NCBI RefSeq assembly: GCF_965223525.1
Contig: NZ_CBDCWX010000005.1
Coordinates: forward strand, 992,001 to 1,056,000
DNA length: 64,000 nt
Origin: Leptofilum sp965223525
Lineage (GTDB): Bacteria > Chloroflexota > Anaerolineae > Promineifilales > Promineifilaceae
Direction: 5' to 3'
In this document: positions 19,244 to 26,617 of the stretch, piece after piece
Layout of the letters: each line of letters starts with the position of its first letter
Position numbering within the stretch: the first letter of the stretch is position 1
Translations under genes and position numbers: made by a program
Notes under the pieces: model-generated
Seen by the model: only the letters and a program-made list of their open reading frames with translations
Told to the model about the DNA's origin: nothing
The model's database searches: none

Positions 19244-20466
19244 GATTCTGCTCCAATCCAATCTAACCATTCCTGCCACAATGTATTGATAAAGTCATCT
19301 GATCGGCTAAACTTCACATCAAAAGAGGCTTGTTTGAAGTAATCTTTAATATATTTTTCGGCTTGTTTTCGATCCTTTTCTTTGTCATTGATCATGGGCT
19401 GTTCATCTAAATCAATATGAATAGCGGTACTGGAGCGACGACGCTTAACAAAGCCTTCATCTCCCCGGAGCAATCCTCGAAATAGAACTTTTAAGTCCCA
19501 ATCATGTAATCGGTAGCCCAGCAGCAATAAAGAGGACTCTTTTAACACATGTTCAAAATAGGGGGGGATAATGCCATCACCATTATGACTTTGTCCTTTT
19601 TCATCCCGAGCAATTGCCCACAATAAATCCAGATAATCATCTTCACTTAAAACCATCGAGGCCGGGTATTGTTCCATGCCTAGCAAATGGTAAACAACCG
19701 GGTTGTTCTTGTCTGGCTTATAATCTGGGTTTGGTCGGTGTTCTGGAGCCAGATTCTCTGGTGCCATATTCCAAAAGCAAAGACGGCTTTGTGGATATTT
19801 ACCTGCGGCCTCTAGCTCTCGTTCAATAAAATCATGGTAGCTAGTTGTGATATAAACTTTGATTGGTAAACGAGCCAATATTTGTAGCGGATCCTCTTGG
19901 CCTTCTGGAAATTGAGGATAGTCCAGCTCGGCTACAATATCTGAATAAGATAATGTTTGTTCTTCAGCTAATTGTCGAATAAAGGCCATTTCTTCATTAT
20001 CGTTTTTCATCTCAGCAACATCATAAGCAATGCCAATCAACTCATCTTTTAGAAAGGAGAGATAATCTTCTTTGGCAGTAAGTGGCTCGTTATGAACAAG
20101 GGCATAAAATTGGGCCACTCGAGCAATGCGGATATTATCTGTAAGTGGGTAGGTGATGGGTTCTTCTTTACCTTCTAAATATGTGCCGCCATTAGCCCAA
20201 CTTTGGGTTAGCTCTTCTGTAACATTCAGCTTGTCATAATCAATGTGGGAGTTGGCTTGGTTTTTAGCCGTCGCCACACCCAGGTTTTGGTCGGCATCAT
20301 GGTCAAAAATATGGGCATTGCGTATGGTGTCACCAATAATTGGAATGAGTTTGCCATCTTGAATATCTTTGCACCGTTTTTTGAAAAATAAATCTTTACT
20401 TGGCTGGCTTTTTGGCCCGCGCTGTCGCGCTAGGGCATCTCCGCGCCGCATAGGTCTTGTGCTCAT
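19240..20466 (-). CDS. SIR2-like domain protein (candidate NAD-consuming effector)
   Basis: The 408-residue protein starts at the ATG at 20466, which overlaps the upstream stop by 4 nt and has GGGAGG nearby. The body matches the SIR2_2-type pattern: GKLIPIIGDT near residue 40 (nucleotide-binding loop), IKVYITTSYHDFIERELE near 215 (the TTN-like strand), VYHLLGMEQYPASMVLSEDDYLDLL near 260 with the conserved His/Gly, and SSLLLLGYRLHDWDLKVLF near 315. SIR2 domains of this type in antiphage systems deplete NAD, and I infer the same kind of activity here. No membrane segment or signal peptide is present. Stop-start overlaps on both sides tie its translation to the FGE-like and STAND proteins. Confidence 0.85.
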   Translation of the reverse strand: MSTRPMRRGDALARQRGPKSQPSKDLFFKKRCKDIQDGKLIPIIGDTIRNAHIFDHDADQNLGVATAKNQANSHIDYDKLNVTEELTQSWANGGTYLEGKEEPITYPLTDNIRIARVAQFYALVHNEPLTAKEDYLSFLKDELIGIAYDVAEMKNDNEEMAFIRQLAEEQTLSYSDIVAELDYPQFPEGQEDPLQILARLPIKVYITTSYHDFIERELEAAGKYPQSRLCFWNMAPENLAPEHRPNPDYKPDKNNPVVYHLLGMEQYPASMVLSEDDYLDLLWAIARDEKGQSHNGDGIIPPYFEHVLKESSLLLLGYRLHDWDLKVLFRGLLRGDEGFVKRRRSSTAIHIDLDEQPMINDKEKDRKQAEKYIKDYFKQASFDVKFSRSDDFINTLWQEWLDWIGAES

Positions 20467-21341
20467 GTTGCCACCTCCCAATTGAGTACCACGCGAAAAC
20501 CAATGCGGCCGTTTTTCATCCCACGCATATAAGGCAGTTCTGATTCACGCCGCGTTACTCTAAAAGGTCCGTCGGGCAGTAAGGAAGCCCCCCGCGTCAC
20601 CCGCCGAATTCGCCGACTTTCTTTAAGAAAATCATGTCCACTGTTTGGCCTCCACCCTTCCTGCGCTTCCTTCCAAGGATATTTGCTAATAGAATCGAGA
20701 TTATGGCGACGGTTGCGTCCCCATAACGACGTTGTCCACTCCCGAATACTGCCTACCATTTCTATAGGCAACCTGGCAGCTAATTCCCACTGGGCTTCAG
20801 ACGGTAAGGTATACGGCCGTTCTGTTTCCTTGATAAGCCACGAGCAGTAAGCAAGGGCATCATACCAAGTCACTCCCTTTACTGGCAGCTCGCTTTGCTC
20901 CTCAGAGGGGTCGTTGCCGTTTTGCCAGCCTAGTTCAGAAGGCACATCCCTGTTAGTCGCGTCTAGAAAGAAATTATATTGTTCATTGGTTACTGGTTTT
21001 TCACTTATTCGATAAGCAGGTAAAGTCATTTCAAATTGCGGTGTTTCATAATCTGGGATGCCTTCATCTGGCTCACTGCCCATTTGAAACGTACCTGCTG
21101 CTACGAAAAGCGTTGCAGGTTCCCATGCTTCCGTTTGCATCTTCTCAAGCGTAAAGTCTTCCTGCTGCTCTCGATTGTTAAGCGTTAGAATTTGTTCAAC
21201 AAGCTTTGGCGGAAGGTTAAATTGTGCCTTCGCGATATGGTAATTATTACCAATCTGGCCAATTTTCCCGTCGCCTGCAATGTTCGCCTGATGTCCATCA
21301 ACACGCTGTCCTTGCTGGTTATATTCACTGTTTTTTATCAT
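20463..21341 (-). CDS. FGE-sulfatase/C-type-lectin-fold protein with operon motif
   Basis: The first 25 residues hold YNQQGQRVDGHQANIAGD, matching FNQEGQKVEG in both caspases. An FGE-like domain follows (residues 75-290), with VAAGTFQMGS, KPVTNEQYNFF, VKGVTWYDALAYCSW, LPSEAQWELAAR and the terminal RIGFRVV. The usual GNVWEW is replaced by GSIREWT and the catalytic Cys pair near the C-terminus is not evident. It is therefore more likely a binding or structural FGE-fold protein than a formylglycine-generating enzyme. It is the first gene of the operon and its stop overlaps the SIR2 start. AGGA lies upstream of the ATG at 21341. No RT gene is near, so it is not an evident diversity-generating retroelement target. 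Confidence 0.82.
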   Translation of the reverse strand: MIKNSEYNQQGQRVDGHQANIAGDGKIGQIGNNYHIAKAQFNLPPKLVEQILTLNNREQQEDFTLEKMQTEAWEPATLFVAAGTFQMGSEPDEGIPDYETPQFEMTLPAYRISEKPVTNEQYNFFLDATNRDVPSELGWQNGNDPSEEQSELPVKGVTWYDALAYCSWLIKETERPYTLPSEAQWELAARLPIEMVGSIREWTTSLWGRNRRHNLDSISKYPWKEAQEGWRPNSGHDFLKESRRIRRVTRGASLLPDGPFRVTRRESELPYMRGMKNGRIGFRVVLNWEVAT

Positions 21342-21874
21342 TGTAGAAATCCTGAGGTGTGTTTTATAGAGGTTACTGGACTATCGTTACTCTATCGCTA
21401 ATTTGTGTGAGTTTGCAAAATGCCTGCACAACGGAAGGATACGATTGAATGGCGTGACGGCCGTATTCCCGAAAAAACTATTCGCTTTGGCTGACCTTAG
21501 ACGAGAAATGACTGGATAATCGGTAACCGTCACGGCTCATACGCGCATCATTATGGTTGGGCATCAATTTTTGTACTGCAAACAGAGTTTGTGTGCAAAC
21601 CACAGAACAATTTTGAGAACGAAGGACGGTTTCTCTGCGGTTTACTCAAGTAAAAGCCAAGTGCGAGGCTACTCTAGTTCAAAATTCTTTTGGCTTTTAC
21701 AGCGTTGCCAGCAAATAGTTTGTGAAATAGCAAACGACAGTTTTGCCGACTACAAACAGAATAAATGATTTAAGGATGAGGGGCAACTTTGTGAAATGAA
21801 GCGCAAAACCAGGTTGAGCCTATTTTGGCAGGCAAAATTCTCAATATAACGCTACCGCAAAAAGGAAAAATCTT
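21342..21874. other. Divergent intergenic region upstream of the conflict operon
   Basis: This gap of 533 bp separates the minus-strand operon from the aminotransferase. It must hold the operon promoter, but I could not assign a good -35/-10 pair on the minus strand. TTGCAA (21413-21418) with TAGAGT 18 bp downstream on that strand is the best weak candidate. It holds one ACGGCCGT copy near 21460. I see no convincing gene; the 71-codon frame at 21553-21768 has no ribosome site or family resemblance. Confidence 0.4.
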
Positions 21875-23044
21875 TTGAAAGCAGAGTTCTTAATCGATCC
21901 CGATGTTGTTTTCCTGAATCATGGCTCGTTTGGGGCGACGCCCAGGCCCGTTTTTGCCAACTACCAAGCGTGGCAGTGGCAGCTAGAGCGTCAGCCCGTA
22001 CAGTTCATCCAGAAAGAACTGTGGAACCATTTGGCACAGGCTCGCCAGCAATTAGGCCACTTCGTGGGAGCCAATGGTGACGATCTTGTTTTCATTCCTA
22101 ACGCCACGTTTGGTTTGAATATTGTGGCCCGGTCGCTGGTTTTGGGGCCAGGCGACGACGTGTTAACGACTGACCATGAGTATGGCGCGTGCACTAGCGT
22201 GTGGCAGTTTCTCAGCCAAAAGCGCGGCTTTGGCCTTGTGCAGCAGCCCATTTCTGTGCCGCTGACGACGCCGGAAGCAATTGTGGATCAGCTTTGGCAA
22301 GGCGTGACGCCTCGCACTCGCGTTATCTTCCTTAGCCACATTAGCTCGTCTACGGCCGTTTGCTTTCCTGTAGCCGAAATTTGTCATCGAGCGCGGCAGG
22401 CGGGCATTCTAACGATCATTGATGGGGCACACGCACCGGGGCAGCTGCCGCTGGATTTATCAGCAATTGACCCAGACTTTTACTTTGGCAATTTGCACAA
22501 ATGGTTGTGCAGCCCCAAGGGGTCTGCATTTTTGTATGCACGGGCAGACAAGCAGTCGCTCATCGAGCCATTGGTTGTGGGCTGGGGCTGGGGGCCAGAG
22601 CGGACGCTATCGTTTGGCTCTGATTTTCTGGATTATAACCAGTGGCTGGGTACGAATGATGTATCGGCGTACCTAGCGGTTCCGGCGGCAATTCAGTTTC
22701 AGGTGGATCATGATTGGACGGCCGTTCGCCAAAACTGCCACCAGCTACTCACCGAAGCCATCCGCCGCATTTGCGCCCTCACCGGGTTGCCCTCCATTTA
22801 CCCAGATGGCGGCGCAGGCTTCTATCATCAGATGGCCACCGTGCAGTTGCCCCAGTTGGCAAACCCGGAGGCATTCAAGGCGGCGCTGCTGCAACAGTTT
22901 AATGTTGAGGTGCCCATTGTGACGTGGAACGGCCGTCACCACATTCGCATCTCGGTGCAAGCCTATAACACCTCAGCCGACATTGACATCCTACTGCAAG
23001 CCTTAGCGGTTCTTCTGTCCACTGCTCACGACCGGCGGCGGTAA
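21875..23044 (+). CDS. Class V aminotransferase (isopenicillin-N epimerase-like, PLP enzyme)
   Basis: The 389-residue protein starts at TTG (21875), with AAAGGA about 8 nt upstream. It follows the class V aminotransferase fold: FLNHGSFGATPRPV at the N-terminus, a TTDHEYGACTSVW strand, DGAHAPGQ with the PLP-binding Asp and the PLP Lys in FGNLHKWLCSPKGSAFL. These features and the length match isopenicillin-N epimerase-like and cysteine-desulfurase-like enzymes. The reaction cannot be fixed from sequence. The 3' end overlaps the convergent membrane protein by 19 bp. Confidence 0.88.
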   Translation: MKAEFLIDPDVVFLNHGSFGATPRPVFANYQAWQWQLERQPVQFIQKELWNHLAQARQQLGHFVGANGDDLVFIPNATFGLNIVARSLVLGPGDDVLTTDHEYGACTSVWQFLSQKRGFGLVQQPISVPLTTPEAIVDQLWQGVTPRTRVIFLSHISSSTAVCFPVAEICHRARQAGILTIIDGAHAPGQLPLDLSAIDPDFYFGNLHKWLCSPKGSAFLYARADKQSLIEPLVVGWGWGPERTLSFGSDFLDYNQWLGTNDVSAYLAVPAAIQFQVDHDWTAVRQNCHQLLTEAIRRICALTGLPSIYPDGGAGFYHQMATVQLPQLANPEAFKAALLQQFNVEVPIVTWNGRHHIRISVQAYNTSADIDILLQALAVLLSTAHDRRR

Positions 23045-24180
23045 ATGCGGCGGCCTTCCCAATCACAATGGTTGCATTTGTAGCGGCGTACCGGCACGCC
23101 AATTAAATCCAGCAAATAATCTGGCATTTCACGCGTAATGCGCTTGAAATCATGCTGCTGGCAGTTAGGGCAGCCAGCACTGTACTGCCAATCGGGTCTC
23201 TGAACAACGCGACTGTAACCAACTTGTGCCCCAAGCACCAAAAAGCCGACCAAGGCAAAGGCAGCAATGAGTCTGGCTCCCCAGCCAAAGCCAAGCCAGC
23301 TTAACCACCATGGCATCCCAGACAAGACACTGATGCGGTCGGTGCGGGCATCGTATTGAATCACAACCATCTCGGCCGGGAACTCTGTGCTAAATTCAAG
23401 CGGAATCGGCTCCATCGAACGGCCGCTTGCACCAACTCCCTCGTCTCGTCCTTGAATAAGCACATAGGCTTGGTAGCTGCTTGGCAGCGGAATGCGATAG
23501 GCTAACTGAAACTGCCCATTCCCAGATGGATCCATCTGCGTTTGGGTATCCTCACTATCCCAACGGTTTGGTTGAAAGCTACCCACAGCCACAACCCGCG
23601 CTGGCAGCGTGTCGTTGGCAGTAAAGGCATAGCTACGCGGCCACAAACGGCTTGGGGGCATCTCTGGATTAAAGGTGAAGGTGATTGGCTGATTTGGTGC
23701 GGTGGCAAATACCCAGGCAGATTTTTCGGGAACGGCCGAATTCCACTGTCCACAGGGCAACACCCGCCACAAATACCGCCCTGGCTCCTCAAATGTGATG
23801 GTGCGTGAATAAAGGTTATCCCCGGCCGTGCGATCACCGCTGGTGCCATCATCGAGCAGCGGCGTGCTACGGCCGTTCCAATCCAAAAAATCTCCCGTCA
23901 GGCAGTATCCTTCTTCAGGATTTGTGGGCGGCGTGACGGCCAATGGCTCCACTGGACGAGCAACGGTAGCCTGCGATTGTGCCAGCCGGGTGAAGGGATT
24001 GATAAGAAAGAGAACGGCCGTTGCCAGCAACAAAACCAGGAGCGCTTCTCGCCACCAGCGAAGCTGGGGCAACCTTCGCTGTTTACGAGAAGCAAAACGG
24101 TATCGTCGTTCCACACGGCGGCGGCGTTTTGTTGGGTCTTGGGGCTGTGCTTCTTCAAACTGCTCCTGTTGCTCATCCAT
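23026..24180 (-). CDS. Membrane protein with early-set-like domains and zinc ribbon
   Basis: A basic N-terminus (about 45 residues, many Arg) is followed by a membrane segment (LLVLLLATAVLFLINPF). The next roughly 230 residues are predicted beta-rich and extracytoplasmic. Phrases such as LLDDGTSGDRTAGDNLYSRT, FTFNPEMPP and YQAYVLIQGRDEG resemble the early-set (CBM48-like) domains next to amylases. A second membrane segment (RLIAAFALVGFLVLGAQV) leads to a C-terminal zinc ribbon with CPNC and CNHC pairs. The function is unknown. No ribosome site stands out before the ATG at 24180. Confidence 0.7.
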   Translation of the reverse strand: MDEQQEQFEEAQPQDPTKRRRRVERRYRFASRKQRRLPQLRWWREALLVLLLATAVLFLINPFTRLAQSQATVARPVEPLAVTPPTNPEEGYCLTGDFLDWNGRSTPLLDDGTSGDRTAGDNLYSRTITFEEPGRYLWRVLPCGQWNSAVPEKSAWVFATAPNQPITFTFNPEMPPSRLWPRSYAFTANDTLPARVVAVGSFQPNRWDSEDTQTQMDPSGNGQFQLAYRIPLPSSYQAYVLIQGRDEGVGASGRSMEPIPLEFSTEFPAEMVVIQYDARTDRISVLSGMPWWLSWLGFGWGARLIAAFALVGFLVLGAQVGYSRVVQRPDWQYSAGCPNCQQHDFKRITREMPDYLLDLIGVPVRRYKCNHCDWEGRRIYRRRS

Positions 24181-24241
24181 AGCTGACAGTGTAATGAGTT
24201 CTTACTGTTTGAACAAGAGAATTCACTCAACCTTTACCCGG

Positions 24242-24946
24242 CTAACCAATCATTAGGCGAATTCCGAGCAGGACGAGGAGGATAAGCACGCCCCGGCGGA
24301 ACTTGTCTGGCGTGACACAGCCGTCTACCAATCGCCCCAAAACAAGCCCTAACCCAATACCTGGCAACGCCCACAGATATTTTTGCCAAACAACGGCCGT
24401 AAAATTCCCGCTGATCGCATGGGCTGAAAGCGTAAAGAGGCTGTTGATAAAAAAGTACGCTTGCAAGTTGCCCTTAAAGGTGGCTGGCTCCCAGCGGCGG
24501 CAAGTGCCATAGATGATCACAGGGGGGCCGCTGGTGTTGTAAGCACCGCTAAGCACCCCGCCAATAAACCCAAAGCCATACGCCCATCCAGATTGGCGTA
24601 GCTGAGGCAGCCGCGGGGTAAACAGTGCGTACAGTGCGTAGCCGGTCACCACAATCCCCAAAATGGCTGTCACGATACGGCCGTCTACCGTGCGTAGCAC
24701 AAAAACACCCAGCGGAATACCAACAACCGAAGCCAAAGAGATTCGCTTAACGGCGGCAAACTGGAGGCTTTTCCAATAACGGCGCAGCAAAAATATTTCG
24801 GCGGTGAGAGCCACCACCGCCACCAGCGGCGTTGCCGTTCCCACGCCAACTGCCCCCACCAGCAGCGGCATAGAAACCAGCGCCAGCCCAAAACCAGAGG
24901 CCGACTGGACAAAAATAGCCAGGAAGATAATCAGGGTCACAATCAT
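24242..24946 (-). CDS. TauE/SafE-type (DUF81) membrane permease
   Basis: The 234-residue protein has seven or eight hydrophobic segments and the repeated pattern of TauE/SafE sulfite exporters: GFGLALVSMPLLVGAVGVG near the start and GVLSGAYNTSGPPVIIYG in the second half. Family members export organosulfur anions or sulfite, but the substrate is not predictable. I chose the ATG at 24946, where the membrane helix begins. A longer frame to 25006 runs into the terminator upstream. No gene next to it points to a sulfur pathway. Confidence 0.8.
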   Translation of the reverse strand: MIVTLIIFLAIFVQSASGFGLALVSMPLLVGAVGVGTATPLVAVVALTAEIFLLRRYWKSLQFAAVKRISLASVVGIPLGVFVLRTVDGRIVTAILGIVVTGYALYALFTPRLPQLRQSGWAYGFGFIGGVLSGAYNTSGPPVIIYGTCRRWEPATFKGNLQAYFFINSLFTLSAHAISGNFTAVVWQKYLWALPGIGLGLVLGRLVDGCVTPDKFRRGVLILLVLLGIRLMIG

Positions 24947-24983
24947 AAGCGGCGGATTGTAACCGCAGTTGAGAGTGGCACAA

Positions 24984-25030
24984 AAAAAACGGCCGTTTCC
25001 ACACACAACAGAAACGGCCGTTTTAATTTT
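24984..25030 (-). terminator. Rho-independent terminator built from two ACGGCCGT palindromes
   Basis: Two copies of AAACGGCCGTTT lie 13 bp apart. Because the octamer is its own complement, they also pair with each other to form a stem, and on the minus strand this is followed by a run of eight T. It fits as the terminator of the two small membrane-protein genes ending at 25083. Confidence 0.65.
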
Positions 25031-25082
25031 GTAGGCGGGAAAGAATCCGCGCCACCAACGCGCAACAAGAAACTGCGGTTGC

Positions 25083-25379
25083 TTAAATAATGTCTTGACC
25101 CGTAACCAATTGAACCAGCGCCACTACAGCTATCGCCAACCCCCAACCCCAAAGCGGGAAAAAAGCCAGATATGCCCCCGCCTTCATGGAAATCCATTTG
25201 GGACGGCCGTTAAAAGCGTCATTTCGCAGACGGTAGCCCAAATCCAGCAGCAGCATCAAGGTACCGCCAATCAAAACCGCAACGGCCTCATTGCCCGGTG
25301 CCACAAAACGCTGGAGCAGCAAACCAACCGCGGCGCTACCAAACAAAAAGAGTATCGCTAACCCATTAAGCCGCATCAT
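25083..25379 (-). CDS. Small three-helix membrane protein
   Basis: It encodes 98 residues with three hydrophobic segments (LNGLAILFLFGSAAVGLLLQ, AVAVLIGGTLMLLLDLGY, AYLAFFPLWGWGLAIAVVAL). I recognise no family. It overlaps the 3' end of the next gene upstream (25366-25578) by 14 bp in another frame, so the two are translated together. A terminator follows near 25000. The function is unknown. Confidence 0.7.
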   Translation of the reverse strand: MMRLNGLAILFLFGSAAVGLLLQRFVAPGNEAVAVLIGGTLMLLLDLGYRLRNDAFNGRPKWISMKAGAYLAFFPLWGWGLAIAVVALVQLVTGQDII

Positions 25380-25578
25380 CTTTTGCCTCTATCGCCTGTT
25401 TCTTTTGGGCACGCCCTTCACGCCACATGCTCCACAAATTAAGCACCACAGCAGCCCCCGCAACCACCGTAATCCGCATAATTATCCGTTCTGCCGAGGG
25501 AAACGAGGTTGCCAACAACGCCCCAGCAATCACGATGACAACCAATAAACCAATTTGCACTAATTTGCTATTTTTCAT
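25366..25578 (-). CDS. Small two-helix membrane protein
   Basis: It encodes 70 residues with two hydrophobic segments (QIGLLVVIVIAGALLATSF and IMRITVVAGAAVVLNLW) and a charged C-terminal tail (REGRAQKKQAIEAKDDAA). I recognise no family. It is the first gene of a two-gene unit with the 98-residue membrane protein, whose start lies inside this gene. The function is unknown. Confidence 0.65.
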   Translation of the reverse strand: MKNSKLVQIGLLVVIVIAGALLATSFPSAERIIMRITVVAGAAVVLNLWSMWREGRAQKKQAIEAKDDAA

Positions 25579-25759
25579 TTCTATGACTCCGTTTTTTGTA
25601 ACTCATAGGCAGCAGCTTACGGCTTTTATCTCACGTTTGTCTGACAATTAAAATGAAGGGAAAACCATCCCGACAAAATCGGCATTTGGCTATCGCTCCA
25701 CAGTGCTAGACAAGGGGGCGGCAACAGATAAGACAAACTTTGGTAAACGCCTGAACCCA

Positions 25760-25788
25760 TTGAACAACACAGCCAACTTCCTTATAAT
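25760..25788 (+). promoter_or_regulatory. Sigma-70-like promoter for the CHAT-STAND unit
   Basis: TTGAAC at 25760-25765 and TATAAT at 25783-25788 are separated by exactly 17 bp. Transcription would start near 25795, about 43 nt before the GGGAGG/ATG of the frameshifted gene at 25838. This is one of the two clearest two-box promoters I found in the window. Confidence 0.7.
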
Positions 25789-25837
25789 GTTTTTGTCCTT
25801 GAATTGTTCCGTTCGCAAATACAGTTGGGAGGTGCGT

Positions 25838-26532
25838 ATGCTCATCAAAACCCCTAATCATATTGAATCCATCGCCTGGGAAGGCGAACTTGTGCCGCCG
25901 GAAACGGCCATGTCGGCCAAAGACGCGGCAGAACGCCCGGTAGTAACCCTGGGCAAGCCAGAATTATGGCCGGTTGCCGACGCCCTGGGAATCGAAGTTG
26001 GCAATGGACACCGCCGTTGGGCGGGGCTGAATTTTGGCTGGCTCGCTTTGCTTGTACCCTGCGCGACCCAAACGGCCGTCGCCAAATCACCAACGCCGCC
26101 CAATCCCTCTACCTGCGTCCCCGCAACGCCAGCGCAGAGCAGGGAGCTGTGTACGCCTACAGCCTCTTCCCCAACCGGCTGACAGTGGAAGACAAAGGCA
26201 CGTTCAACGTCAAACTCAGCCCCGAACTCTCCTTTGCCAAAGTGATCAGCTTTAAACCGGGCGAGCTGGGCGTAGAAATTGAACACCGGCAGGCCTTTCC
26301 CATTGTGCAAAGCTACGGAGCAGGACAGACAACGGCCGTATGGGAATTCAAAAGCCATCCCGCCCACCCGCTTGATGGTGACCAATTTGTCTACGCCATT
26401 ATTGCCGCCCTACCCGGCAGCGGCGGCGGACGTGGCTCCATTGAGTTTGTGGTGACCGTGCAGAATGAATTCGGCCCACTCCGCTATGGCATCCCGCAGG
26501 AAGAGAAACGCCATACTAGATTCACCCTTTAG
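25838..26532 (+). pseudogene. Small gene upstream of CHAT-STAND, interrupted by a one-base frameshift
   Basis: The start is the ATG at 25838 with GGGAGG 5 nt upstream. The first about 62 codons read in one frame (IKTPNHIESIAWEGELVPP onward) and the rest in the next frame, to the stop at 26532. The break lies in the run GGGG at 26023-26026. One extra G would restore a continuous protein of about 231 residues, reading WAGAEFWLARFACTLRDPNG through the junction. The restored product has no signal peptide, and its second half looks beta-rich (AVYAYSLFPNRLTVEDKG, GGRGSIEFVVTVQNEFG). Its position directly before the CHAT-STAND gene suggests a partner protein. It may be a sequencing error, a real disruption or phase variation. 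Confidence 0.6.
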
Positions 26533-26554
26533 AAATAATGAATTGTGAACAATG

Positions 26555-26605
26555 AATAATGAATTGAGAAGTGAGAGCCCCATTCACACTTCTCAATTCA
26601 TTATT
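26555..26605. repeat. Perfect 19-bp inverted repeat before the CHAT-STAND ribosome site
   Basis: AATAATGAATTGAGAAGTG at 26555-26573 is the exact reverse complement of 26587-26605, with a 13-nt loop. It ends directly before the AGGA ribosome site of the CHAT-STAND gene (ATG 26618). It also creates a spurious upstream start at 26552. Short AATGAATAATGAATTG-type repeats are common dispersed elements, and here the hairpin could affect translation of the downstream gene. Confidence 0.7.
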
Positions 26606-26617
26606 AGGAACTACGCC

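Noticed and set aside
20463..21341. Possible diversity-generating retroelement target (FGE/C-type-lectin fold)
   Set aside because: No reverse transcriptase gene, template repeat or accessory gene is present in the window.
21553..21768. 71-codon frame in the gap before the operon
   Set aside because: No ribosome site, no family match and composition like the surrounding non-coding DNA.
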